Source: Leptospira sp.
GTDB lineage: Bacteria; Spirochaetota; Leptospiria; Leptospirales; Leptospiraceae
Assembly: GCA_009991425.1 (NCBI GenBank)
Contig: JAACWH010000039.1
Span: 1 to 53,332 of the forward strand
Length of the DNA stretch: 53,332 nucleotides
Direction of reading: 5' to 3'
Shown in pieces: positions 18,213 to 26,461 of the stretch (its first letter is position 1; the number at the start of each line of letters is the position of its first letter). The position numbers and the translations under genes are program-made. The notes under the pieces are model-generated. The model saw only the letters and a list, made by a program, of their open reading frames with translations, did no database searches and was not told the DNA's origin.

Positions 18213-19322
18213 ATGTTCGGAATTCGTTTTATAAAAACTCGACCTATCGATTTTACCATTCATTTTAAATCGGGTAGGATCAAAAAGCAAGGAGCAGGAT
18301 TAAGTTTTTTCTATTTTGCGCCCTCGTCTACACTCGTCATCGTCCCTGCTGATACTCGCGATGCACCTTTTATCTTCCAAGAAATCACCAAAGATTACCA
18401 AGAGATCAGTATCCAAGGTCAAGTTACCTACCGTGTCAAAGATGCAGTTAAGCTTGCCTCTCTACTTGACTTTACTATTGATGCTAATGGCCGCTATATG
18501 GGAGACGGAATCGAAAAATTAAATCTTCGTATAACGAATCTTATTCAGGTAGCTGTTCGAGAAAAATTCCGATCTCTAGAACTTACCGAAGCCTTGACAG
18601 CGGCTGCAGAATTGTACCAACCTGTACTAGATCGTTTGAAGAATTCAAACACCTTGGTAGAACTTGGTATAGATGTCTTAGATTTTAATATTTTAAAAAT
18701 CTCACCTGCTCCTGAGATGGCTAGAGCCTTAGAATCAACAACAAGAGAAGTCTTTCTGCAACAATCCGATGAGGCTGTATTTCAAAGAAGAAATTTCGCA
18801 GTAGAACAGGAACGTAAGATTAAAGAAAATGAACTCCAGACCCAAATTGCAGTAGAAGAAAAGAATCGAACCATTCGCGAAACGAAAATGAATGCTGAAA
18901 TTTCTGTACAAGAGAAACAAAAGTTAGTCGAAGTGGCAAAGATGGATGCAAAGCTTGCTGTAGAATCTAAGAATGCTGACATTGCTCAACTTAAGTTAGA
19001 TTCTCAGATAGAACAGGAAAAGAAAAAATCAGAACTTGTGAGCTCTCAAGCTAAGAACATGGTTGAATATTCAAAAGCGAAAGCGCAATCTTTAAGCCAA
19101 GAAATTGCTCCACTTAAAGAATTATCAGCAGAAATACTTGAAGCACTTTCCCTCAACCAAATGGACAGTAGGCAATTAATTTCCAGAGCTTTTAGAGATC
19201 TTGCCAAGAATTCAGAAAAAATCGGAAATTTAAACATCAGTCCAGATCTCTTGCAATCTATCATGGAAAATGATTCTTATTCGAATCAGTCATTTAGTGG
19301 AAATTCTGGAAGAGAATCTTAA
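18213..19322 (+). CDS. SPFH/band-7 domain protein with long coiled coil
   Basis: 369 residues. The N-terminal two thirds resembles the SPFH (stomatin/prohibitin/flotillin) domain: SGRIKKQGAGLSFFYFAPSS, then VPADTRDAPFIFQEIT and a core ending LVELGIDVLDFNILKISP (~20-190). From about 190 to 300 the sequence is a charged coiled coil (VEQERKIKENELQTQIAVEE onward), as in flotillins. No signal peptide or clear transmembrane helix is present, so membrane contact would be through the SPFH domain. It is the first gene of a tight unit with the NAD kinase-like gene (35 bases) and the 808-residue fusion (6 bases more). Scaffold or membrane-recruitment function is inferred. Confidence 0.85.
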   Translation: MFGIRFIKTRPIDFTIHFKSGRIKKQGAGLSFFYFAPSSTLVIVPADTRDAPFIFQEITKDYQEISIQGQVTYRVKDAVKLASLLDFTIDANGRYMGDGIEKLNLRITNLIQVAVREKFRSLELTEALTAAAELYQPVLDRLKNSNTLVELGIDVLDFNILKISPAPEMARALESTTREVFLQQSDEAVFQRRNFAVEQERKIKENELQTQIAVEEKNRTIRETKMNAEISVQEKQKLVEVAKMDAKLAVESKNADIAQLKLDSQIEQEKKKSELVSSQAKNMVEYSKAKAQSLSQEIAPLKELSAEILEALSLNQMDSRQLISRAFRDLAKNSEKIGNLNISPDLLQSIMENDSYSNQSFSGNSGRES

Positions 19323-19357
19323 TATTTGTTATTGTAAGCAGATTTTAAAAGGCTACC

Positions 19358-20392
19358 ATGTTCGATAAAATTGTAATCGTAACAAGACAGACTCGCTTGG
19401 AAGAAACTATTCGCAAGTTCAACACCAAGGGTCAGGCTAAGTTTTATATTACCAATCGAGGTCAATCTTTCGAAGACTATGAATTGGAATATGATAACTA
19501 CGCTAGGGCAAAAGAAGCAGTTGTTCAATCCTTTGAGCCAGGTGTTAAATTTCATTTGATTGATAGGTCTTATCTTCCGAACTATATGTTCGGTCCAAAT
19601 GATTTGGTCCTTACTTTAGGGCAAGACGGTCTTGTTGTTAATACAGCAAAATATTTAAATGGGCAGCCTATTTTTGCAGTGAATCCTGATCCAGCTAGAT
19701 TCGATGGAGTTCTTATGCCTTTCCAAACGGATCAGCTAAGCAAAAATTTAGGAAAAGTTTTGAATCAAAGTTATGATCTTCATAAGATTACCATGGCTGA
19801 GGTTAAACTTGGGGACAATCAATCACTCTATGCGTTTAATGACTTTTTTATAGGCCCTAAGTCGCAGTCTTCTGCACGTTATACGATAAATTTTAATAAG
19901 AATTCGGAAAGACAAATTTCGAGTGGAATTATAGTCTCTACTCCTGCTGGTTCAACAGGATGGTTCAGTTCTGTATTTAATATGGCAAATGGAATCAATG
20001 CCTATTCGAATTCTGAAATCAAGTGTGAACTTAGAGATATAGCATGGGAAGAGAGGATTTTACTTTTCGCAGTTAGAGAGCCTTTTGCATCAAAATGGTC
20101 GGGAGCAAGTCTCGTTGCAGGAACTATCCAAGAAGGGATGGAGCTAGTATTAGAATCTCATATGCCAGAAAATGGGGTCATCTTCTCCGATGGAATGGAA
20201 TCAGATTATTTAGATTTTTCTTCTGGAACAACTGCAAAGATACAATTAGCACAAAAGACAACCAATCTGATCGCCTCCTTCGATAAAATTAAACCTATCC
20301 AAGACCTTGAGGAAATGGAAACTTCAGAAAAAAAGACAAACACGAATAAGATGAAAGAAAAGATAGATCTAAACACTAAGTCAAAAAGGTAA
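19358..20392 (+). CDS. NAD kinase of the NADK2-like type
   Basis: 344 residues. The NAD kinase signatures are present but divergent: LTLGQDGLVV at residues 86-94 replaces GGDGT yet keeps the catalytic Asp90. AVNPDPARFDGVL corresponds to the INTDPERSEG region of mitochondrial NADK2. AFNDFFIG gives the Asn161-Asp162 pair, and SSGIIVSTPAGSTGW is the ribose/nicotinamide loop. These features group it with NADK2-like enzymes rather than with the housekeeping PpnK. The expected reaction is NAD(H) phosphorylation to NADP(H), but the Gly-to-Gln change and the neighbours make another nucleotide or lipid substrate possible. It sits between the SPFH gene and the 808-residue fusion. Confidence 0.8.
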   Translation: MFDKIVIVTRQTRLEETIRKFNTKGQAKFYITNRGQSFEDYELEYDNYARAKEAVVQSFEPGVKFHLIDRSYLPNYMFGPNDLVLTLGQDGLVVNTAKYLNGQPIFAVNPDPARFDGVLMPFQTDQLSKNLGKVLNQSYDLHKITMAEVKLGDNQSLYAFNDFFIGPKSQSSARYTINFNKNSERQISSGIIVSTPAGSTGWFSSVFNMANGINAYSNSEIKCELRDIAWEERILLFAVREPFASKWSGASLVAGTIQEGMELVLESHMPENGVIFSDGMESDYLDFSSGTTAKIQLAQKTTNLIASFDKIKPIQDLEEMETSEKKTNTNKMKEKIDLNTKSKR

Positions 20393-20398
20393 AAACAA

Positions 20399-22825
20399 AT
20401 GAAGCAAGCTCTACTTATTACTCAATGTTTACAAAATGATTTTGTTGAGCCGATTCAGAAATATGATCCTATTCCAAACTTGCTGCACGTAGGATATTCG
20501 GAATCAAAAAGATTGATGGGAGAAAATCCATCTGAAGGCGCAGTCATTGCATTTATGGAGTGGGCAATTGCCCAAGAGAAAGCAGAGCTAGAAATTATAC
20601 ACATCCGAGATTGGCATAATGCAAATGATCCAGAACAGAAAGAACATCTCAAGCAATTTGGAGCACATTGTATTGCTGATACTCATGGAGCGAGATTCGT
20701 ATACCAATCTTTGTTAGAACAAGATGGATTATCAAATCATAAAATTGTAGATGCAAGTGGACTCAATGATTTTCATAAGACAGATCTTGAAGAAAAATTG
20801 AAACCATTCGAGAATTCAAAAGAAAAAATCCGAATTGGTCTCGTGGGCGTGTGGTCGGAAGCTAAGATTTCATTTCTAAGTTACGAATTGTCCACTAGAT
20901 ATCCTAATTTTGAAATAGGTATTTGTTCTGCCTTAACTGCGAGTTCCTCTAGGCATATGCATTTTATATCCTTGGATCATCTTAAGAATATTTTAGGAAT
21001 ACAAATTTTTCCATCTATAGGTGGATTTAGTGAATTTCTCTCGGGTGAAAAAATTGAATTGCTGCCTGGCGGATTAAAGAATCGTGATAGAGTTAAGATT
21101 ACTTTTGACCAAGAAATGAAGCTCTCTTCTTCCGATGAGGACATTTTGTACTATTTATATAGAGATTGCAAATCAGTGGAGTTCATCTGTTTGGATGGTG
21201 GATTTTCTGGAAATGTTGTTCTTCGTGCAAAAAGTATAGATGCTATTGGACACAACCAAGTTCCCACTGTTATTAAAATTGGCCCAAGAGATCTCATTGC
21301 CAAAGAAAGAACATCCTTTGAAAGAATTGAGGAAGTCCTTGGCAATAATGCACCAAGGATAGTTGATTTTGCAGAAGTTGGCGAAAGAGGTGGCATTAAA
21401 TATCGTTATGCGGCTATGATTGATGGGAAGACGGAGGTCTTCCAAGATCGATATGAGAAGGGCGAGGATTTAGAAAGTATTTTCCCGATTCTGGAGACTG
21501 TTTTTACCAAACAATTAGGTCGTCTTTATGATGCTAAGGATGTGGAGAAACTAAATCTTTTAGATTACTACGACTTCCAGCCTAAATATTCTAAATCTGT
21601 AAGAACAAGAGTTGAGGCGCTGCTAGGATTTAGTTTAGAGGATCAAGAAACATTTCCAGTTAATAAATTGTTTCCAAAAAATGAAAAAGTCCAAGAACAA
21701 TCACATAAGAGTAATATTGAATCGGATAGATCGAGAAATTTAGATGGCTCAATTCAATCGAATGGCTCAGCTAAATTGTTCAATGTCTGTTTATTTTATG
21801 AAAGAGATCTTCTTGAGCTCAAAGAACTTTCCTCAAGTGCACACTATGTGTCTTACATTCATGGGGATTTAAATGGAAAGAACATGATCTTGGATGCTCA
21901 GAATAATGTATGGCTCATAGATTTTTTCCATACACACCGAGGTCATGTAATCAAGGATCTTCTTAAATTAGAAAATGATCTATTATATATTTTTACAAAA
22001 ATCGATGAATCGGATTGGAAAGATGCTTGTAAGCTTACAGATGTATTGATTAATCAATCGGATCTAGGAATCCCTCTTGATGCTTCACAAGTGAATCAGT
22101 ATTCATCAAATAAGATCCAACGAGCGTACCTTACCGCTTGCAAATTACGATCTTTTTACCCCAAACTCATTGAACTCGATAGAGATCCTTACCAAATGCA
22201 AGTTGGGCTTTTGCGATACGCGATGCATACTTTATCATTTGATGAATGTTCAGATATCCAAAAGCGCTGGGCACTCCGTACGGGATGTATACTAGCTAAG
22301 AAAATTCAAACAAATCTAAGACTGTCTCAAAGACTAAGAGTCGATTATGTGCCAGTTCCAAATAGTAAAGGGAAAATGGGTTTAACTATTCTTCCAGGAC
22401 GACAGGATCGAGGTCGTGATCTGAATAACGATATAGCAAGTCTAAAGGAAGATGGAGCAACTAAAGTAGTAAGTTTAATAACTGAACAAGAATACGCAGA
22501 ATATGGAGTGAAGGGATTAAGGCAGGCTTATATAGATGCAGGTTTATCTGTTGTCTCTTATCCGATCTTAGACCAAGGAATTCCTGATTCAAAGACTCTT
22601 CCCATACTTTTAGAAGAAATAGACAAAGAATTGCAAGGCGGTGGGTCTGTCATTTTACATTGCGTAGGCGGACTGGGACGATCAGGTACAATAGCTGCGG
22701 CTTATTTTATGGATAAATTTCAAATTCCTCCAGAAGAAGCAATCGCTACGGTTCGTGAACATAGGTCTCAGAGAGCTGTGGAATCAAAAGAACAACTGGC
22801 ATTTTTGAGAAATAAATCCTGGTAA
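20399..22825 (+). CDS. three-domain fusion: nicotinamidase-like, aminoglycoside-phosphotransferase-like kinase, dual-specificity phosphatase
   Basis: 808 residues in three parts. Residues 1-220 have the nicotinamidase/isochorismatase fold: the LQNDF opening, DWH (Asp71, His73) and His90 match the PncA metal ligands. The catalytic Asp position is Cys10 and the catalytic Cys position is Lys156, so hydrolase activity is doubtful. Residues ~230-610 are an APH/ternary-complex-type kinase: GGFSGNVVL, ATP-binding Lys293 (VIKIG), NNAPRI, catalytic HGDLN (Asp490), Asn495 and IDF (Asp508), all intact. Residues ~660-808 are a KAP-like dual-specificity phosphatase with HCVGGLGRSG (Cys755, Arg761) and an acid Asp in LDQGIPD. 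A hydrophilic linker (~420-458) interrupts the kinase. It lies 6 bases after the NAD kinase gene, so translation is probably coupled. Confidence 0.88.
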   Translation: MKQALLITQCLQNDFVEPIQKYDPIPNLLHVGYSESKRLMGENPSEGAVIAFMEWAIAQEKAELEIIHIRDWHNANDPEQKEHLKQFGAHCIADTHGARFVYQSLLEQDGLSNHKIVDASGLNDFHKTDLEEKLKPFENSKEKIRIGLVGVWSEAKISFLSYELSTRYPNFEIGICSALTASSSRHMHFISLDHLKNILGIQIFPSIGGFSEFLSGEKIELLPGGLKNRDRVKITFDQEMKLSSSDEDILYYLYRDCKSVEFICLDGGFSGNVVLRAKSIDAIGHNQVPTVIKIGPRDLIAKERTSFERIEEVLGNNAPRIVDFAEVGERGGIKYRYAAMIDGKTEVFQDRYEKGEDLESIFPILETVFTKQLGRLYDAKDVEKLNLLDYYDFQPKYSKSVRTRVEALLGFSLEDQETFPVNKLFPKNEKVQEQSHKSNIESDRSRNLDGSIQSNGSAKLFNVCLFYERDLLELKELSSSAHYVSYIHGDLNGKNMILDAQNNVWLIDFFHTHRGHVIKDLLKLENDLLYIFTKIDESDWKDACKLTDVLINQSDLGIPLDASQVNQYSSNKIQRAYLTACKLRSFYPKLIELDRDPYQMQVGLLRYAMHTLSFDECSDIQKRWALRTGCILAKKIQTNLRLSQRLRVDYVPVPNSKGKMGLTILPGRQDRGRDLNNDIASLKEDGATKVVSLITEQEYAEYGVKGLRQAYIDAGLSVVSYPILDQGIPDSKTLPILLEEIDKELQGGGSVILHCVGGLGRSGTIAAAYFMDKFQIPPEEAIATVREHRSQRAVESKEQLAFLRNKSW

Positions 22826-22890
22826 TCTATGCTTTAAATGTTTGATTTTCCATCTAATTCGATAGTTTCAAAATTACGAACTTTATAGTT

Positions 22891-23808
22891 TTATTCCAAT
22901 CCTTTGATGAGAGGATATTCTGATTCAGTCAGACTAGACCATTCCCACATGGAGCCAGCATAATTTTTTGCATTATATCCATAAGATGATAAAACAGCAG
23001 TTATTATACTAGATCGTACTCCACCTGTGCAATAGCTCACGATTGTATCAGATTGATTGATGCCTTTATTACGAAGCAATTTGTCAACTTGTGGTTTAGA
23101 GAGAATTGCCCCGTTCTTATCAATCAGATCTTTGAAATATATATTTTTTGCACCAGGTAGATGTCCGCCACGTGATTCGCCAAAAGGACTAAACCCAATA
23201 AATTCAATTGATCTTCTAGAATCAATGAATACGAAGTTTTTATCTTTCAATGAATTTTTTACCTCAATTGTTGAAGCGGTAAAGAACTTTTGAGATGGGT
23301 AAGATAGTAATCCTCTCTTAGAAGGTGGAGGAATGTCTTTGGTTAATTTATTTCCAATTTTTATAAGGGCTAAGATTCCTCCATCGATAATTAAGGTATT
23401 TTTATGTCCTATGCTTTTCAATGACCAAGCGATTCTTCCTTCTTCCCCCCAGCCATTCAAAGGATCACCATAAACCAAAACATCTGTATCATTGGATATT
23501 CCTAGAGATTCAAATATTTTAGTTAGTTGATCTGAGGGCAGAAGATTTCCTTTCATAGATTGTTTCGATTCAGATAATTCTTCCCAGTTTAAAGATCTAG
23601 CAGTCGGTATATGACCGTCTTTATAATCTTTCTTATCTCTTGCATCGATTAGAACAATAGATTTAGATAGAATCTTCTTGCTGGATTCTTCTGCAGAAAT
23701 GAACCAAGATTCGGAAGCCGAGAGATTTATAACTGAAGTGAGAAAAATTATTATAATTATTATATAGTAAAACTTAAAAATATAAAACTCATTAAAATTA
23801 TTTTTCAT
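22891..23808 (-). CDS. exported tandem rhodanese (thiosulfate/3-mercaptopyruvate sulfurtransferase type)
   Basis: The start at 23808 is chosen for its AAGGA ribosome site and because it gives a signal peptide with a striking poly-Ile core (YIIIIIIFLTSVINLSASES). Two rhodanese domains follow: an inactive N-terminal one (VLIDARDKKDYKDGHIPTAR, about 50-165) and a catalytic C-terminal one with the active loop YCTGGVRSS, whose Cys carries the persulfide. It acts outside the cytoplasm. It lies 155 bases downstream of arsC on the same strand and converges with the 808-residue gene. A sulfurtransferase beside an arsenic operon may serve thiol or thioarsenate chemistry, but this is inference. Confidence 0.88.
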   Translation of the reverse strand: MKNNFNEFYIFKFYYIIIIIIFLTSVINLSASESWFISAEESSKKILSKSIVLIDARDKKDYKDGHIPTARSLNWEELSESKQSMKGNLLPSDQLTKIFESLGISNDTDVLVYGDPLNGWGEEGRIAWSLKSIGHKNTLIIDGGILALIKIGNKLTKDIPPPSKRGLLSYPSQKFFTASTIEVKNSLKDKNFVFIDSRRSIEFIGFSPFGESRGGHLPGAKNIYFKDLIDKNGAILSKPQVDKLLRNKGINQSDTIVSYCTGGVRSSIITAVLSSYGYNAKNYAGSMWEWSSLTESEYPLIKGLE

Positions 23809-23963
23809 ATTTTTAATATCCTTGAATATAGATATATAACTATGAATTAGACCGCAGAAACAAATTTTCAAGAAACTTTTAATAAATGCATTACCTTTTA
23901 TACATGGTTTAGATAGTCTTTACCTCGGAGTGAACTTCTTTAGTGCTCATAGAATAAATAACT

Positions 23964-24617
23964 CTAAGTCAATAATTTTCCCAGAGCGAACATCTCGCTT
24001 CCTATTTCGAGAATTTTCTCCCAATACACGTTTTCCTCTTGGGTGGTTCCATCTGAGATTTTAGGATCTATGTAGTGGAGATTGATTTTGGATGAGGCTC
24101 CGAATACTACCGGACAATGTTCAGAAGCATGGTCACAAGTCATTATCGCAATAAAGTTTGATTTAGGATTGGTTGGATCACTGTATTTCTTGGAAAAGGC
24201 TAGTATAGGTTCTGAATTTTGAGATAAGAAAATTTTGTAGATAGGATTTTCTTTTGCATTGTTCGACTGGATGGTAAATCCAAATTTTTCCAAAGCATGA
24301 ATTACTCTTTCATTGAGTGCTGTTGCTTCCGTTCCCCCACTGAATGATTTAATATTGATTATATTGTAGTATTGTATAGCAGTTTGGAAAAAAATTTGAG
24401 ATATATGCGATCGTCTTGAATTGTGGGTACAGATAAAATTGCAATTTGAAGATCCATTTTTTTCAATAGATGAAATAATTTCCTTCGCAATAGATTGGAG
24501 AATGGATTTTCTTTCTTTTTGAATCATCTCGATTTTGGGAAGAATATGCTTCTGGATTGATTTAATCAAAGCAAGATCCAAAGGAGGGTTCGATTCGTTG
24601 GATTGAGAAGTGTTCAT
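23964..24617 (-). CDS. arsC: arsenate reductase, low-molecular-weight phosphatase type
   Basis: Reduces arsenate to arsenite for export. The catalytic loop CTHNSRRSHI (CX5R) lies around residues 60-70, and MTCDHASEHCPVV supplies the two further redox Cys of the thioredoxin-coupled mechanism. At 217 residues it is longer than the usual ~130-residue ArsC: about 55 extra N-terminal residues form a helical segment rich in Lys and Ile before the catalytic domain, function unknown. It starts 11 bases after acr3, so the two form one transcript. Confidence 0.88.
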   Translation of the reverse strand: MNTSQSNESNPPLDLALIKSIQKHILPKIEMIQKERKSILQSIAKEIISSIEKNGSSNCNFICTHNSRRSHISQIFFQTAIQYYNIINIKSFSGGTEATALNERVIHALEKFGFTIQSNNAKENPIYKIFLSQNSEPILAFSKKYSDPTNPKSNFIAIMTCDHASEHCPVVFGASSKINLHYIDPKISDGTTQEENVYWEKILEIGSEMFALGKLLT

Positions 24618-24628
24618 TTGCTGATACC

Positions 24629-25678
24629 TTAGTCAATTGGTTTCTTGGAGTAATAGATTTTCTTGAAATACAAGCTGAGGTTGACTAAAAGTATCAATGC
24701 TGGCACTTCAACTAAAGGTCCTATCACTCCTACAAAAGCTTGCCCAGAGTTTATCCCGAAAGAAGCTATAGCTACTGCGATTGCTAGTTCGAAATTATTT
24801 CCTGATGCGGTAAAAGAAATGCTAACGTTTTGATCGTATTTAGTTCCTATGGATTTCGCAAGAAAGAAACTCATTAAGAACATGATTGCGAAATAGAATG
24901 CTAGTGGAATTGCGATTTTGAATACTTCCCTTGGCAGAGAAAAGATTACATCTCCTTTAAAACTAAACATAAGTACAATTGTGCATAGTAATGCAATCAG
25001 AGTAATGGGAGAGATTTTCGGAAGAAAAGTTTCTTCATACCATTTGACTGATATAATACGAGTAAGAAAATATCGAGATAAGAATCCTAACAAAAATGGA
25101 ATCCCTAAATAGATCAATACACTTTTAGCTATTTCGGTAAAGGAAATATCAACAACGAAAGAATCCAGATTAAAAAAGTTAGGTAGAAGGTATAAATAAA
25201 AGTACGCAAGCATGGAATAAAAGAGAACTTGGAATATAGAATTGAGAGCAACTAAACCTGCGGCGTATTCTTTGTCGCCCAAAGCTAAATCATTCCAAAC
25301 CAATACCATCGCAATACATCTTGCTATCCCGATAAGCACCAAACCAGAAAAGTATTCTGGTTGATCTCGCAAAAAAATTACAGCAAGAATAAACATAAGC
25401 AAAGGACCAATCAGCCAATTTAATATCAATGAGAGTAGAATTTGTTTTTTATTATCCAAGACTCTTGATAGTTCATTGTATTTTACCTTCGCTAAGGGTG
25501 GATACATCATTAGGATCAATCCAATAGCGAGTGGAATATTCGTAGTCCCTGAATTCAAGTTCACAAAATGGATCGTAATGCTTGGATAGAATTTTCCAAT
25601 TAGTATTCCAATTAACATAGCAAGGAAGATCCAAATTGTAAGGTATCTATCCAAAAGTTTTAGTTTAAGTTGTTTCAT
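24629..25678 (-). CDS. acr3: arsenite efflux transporter, ACR3 family
   Basis: 349 residues with about ten membrane helices. The ACR3 signature GIARCIAMVLVWNDLALGD is intact, including the Cys required for arsenite transport, and a later helix has the FTASGNNFELAIAVAIASFG segment with the conserved Glu of the BART/ACR3 fold. It exports As(III) across the inner membrane using the proton motive force. It lies between arsR (59 bases) and arsC (11 bases) in an ars operon of the arsR-acr3-arsC order. Confidence 0.96.
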   Translation of the reverse strand: MKQLKLKLLDRYLTIWIFLAMLIGILIGKFYPSITIHFVNLNSGTTNIPLAIGLILMMYPPLAKVKYNELSRVLDNKKQILLSLILNWLIGPLLMFILAVIFLRDQPEYFSGLVLIGIARCIAMVLVWNDLALGDKEYAAGLVALNSIFQVLFYSMLAYFYLYLLPNFFNLDSFVVDISFTEIAKSVLIYLGIPFLLGFLSRYFLTRIISVKWYEETFLPKISPITLIALLCTIVLMFSFKGDVIFSLPREVFKIAIPLAFYFAIMFLMSFFLAKSIGTKYDQNVSISFTASGNNFELAIAVAIASFGINSGQAFVGVIGPLVEVPALILLVNLSLYFKKIYYSKKPID

Positions 25679-25737
25679 AGTTCCTGCTAATTCTAATTTT
25701 TTCTATAATAATTTCTTTGGTAAACTCTCTGCCCCAA

Positions 25738-26076
25738 CTAACAGTAATTTTTATTCAACGGAAGTTTTTGACCTTCCTGGAAAAAGTCATTGAGCAATTG
25801 AGTCATTTCCTTCCATTTTTCTTTATTTATGCAATAACATAACTTTGGTCCTTCGATTTCACCTTGGATGAGTCCGAGTAATTTCAATTCACGCAAGTGT
25901 TGGGAAATAGTGCTTTGGGCTAAGGGAAGTTGATCAACTAATTCGCCACAGACGCATGCTTTCTGCTTGATGATCAAATTGAGAATTGCGATTCTTGCGG
26001 GCGAACCCAAAACCTTACAATACTCAGCTATTTCAACTTCTCTACTCGATAGATCTTTCGTTTTCGTTAAACCCAT
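25738..26076 (-). CDS. arsR: ArsR-family metalloregulator
   Basis: Repressor that releases DNA when it binds As(III). The start at 26076 gives 112 residues, the usual size; the longer frame to 26154 would run across the operator-like dyad. A winged helix-turn-helix occupies residues ~20-85 (VLGSPARIAILNLI, AQSTISQHLRELKLLGLI). The metal site is the CVCGEL motif in the recognition-helix region, the classical ArsR placement, and a third Cys is at the C-terminus (KNYC). First gene of the ars operon, presumably autoregulated through the dyad at 26084-26101. Confidence 0.93.
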   Translation of the reverse strand: MGLTKTKDLSSREVEIAEYCKVLGSPARIAILNLIIKQKACVCGELVDQLPLAQSTISQHLRELKLLGLIQGEIEGPKLCYCINKEKWKEMTQLLNDFFQEGQKLPLNKNYC

Positions 26077-26083
26077 ACTGTTA

Positions 26084-26101
26084 TATCGCAATATACCGAT
26101 A
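26084..26101. promoter_or_regulatory. candidate ArsR operator
   Basis: TATCG-N8-CGATA, an 18-bp dyad that ends 8 bases before the arsR start. ArsR/SmtB repressors typically bind dyads of this kind beside their own gene. The match rests on position and symmetry only. Confidence 0.45.
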
Positions 26102-26201
26102 CATGTATTTTTTGTCAATTCAAATAATTGAAAAATCGGAAAAACCTTATACAATATAATAAGAATTATATGATATATTTGAACTATGCAATATTATATA
26201 C

Positions 26202-26247
26202 CGCTAGCTAAAGAAATTTGAACAATCGCTTTCTTAACGAGCTAGCG
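26202..26247. repeat. inverted repeat in the arsR-glpD gap
   Basis: CGCTAGCT at 26202-26209 pairs perfectly with AGCTAGCG at 26240-26247. A second short stem (AAAGAA with TTCTT) lies inside it after a four-base bulge. It is unusually GC-rich for this region. It lies in the ~385-base divergent gap between arsR and glpD, which otherwise shows only the ArsR dyad and AT-rich sequence. It is not followed by a T-tract, so a terminator is unlikely. Confidence 0.45.
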
Positions 26248-26461
26248 AAGAAGTATAAGAACAAATTTTGAATGAGAAGAATGTTCTAGGGATAGATAAA
26301 AATATTCAAAAAGAAGAATTAGAAAGAAAAATAAAATTCTTAATACAAACAATTTTAATCTATAGCATTTTGAAATAAAAATGTCATACATTCGACTATA
26401 ACTCATTCTTATTTTCCTTGCCAAGGGAGTTGGTTATTCAATTCTAAGATTAGGTTCATAT

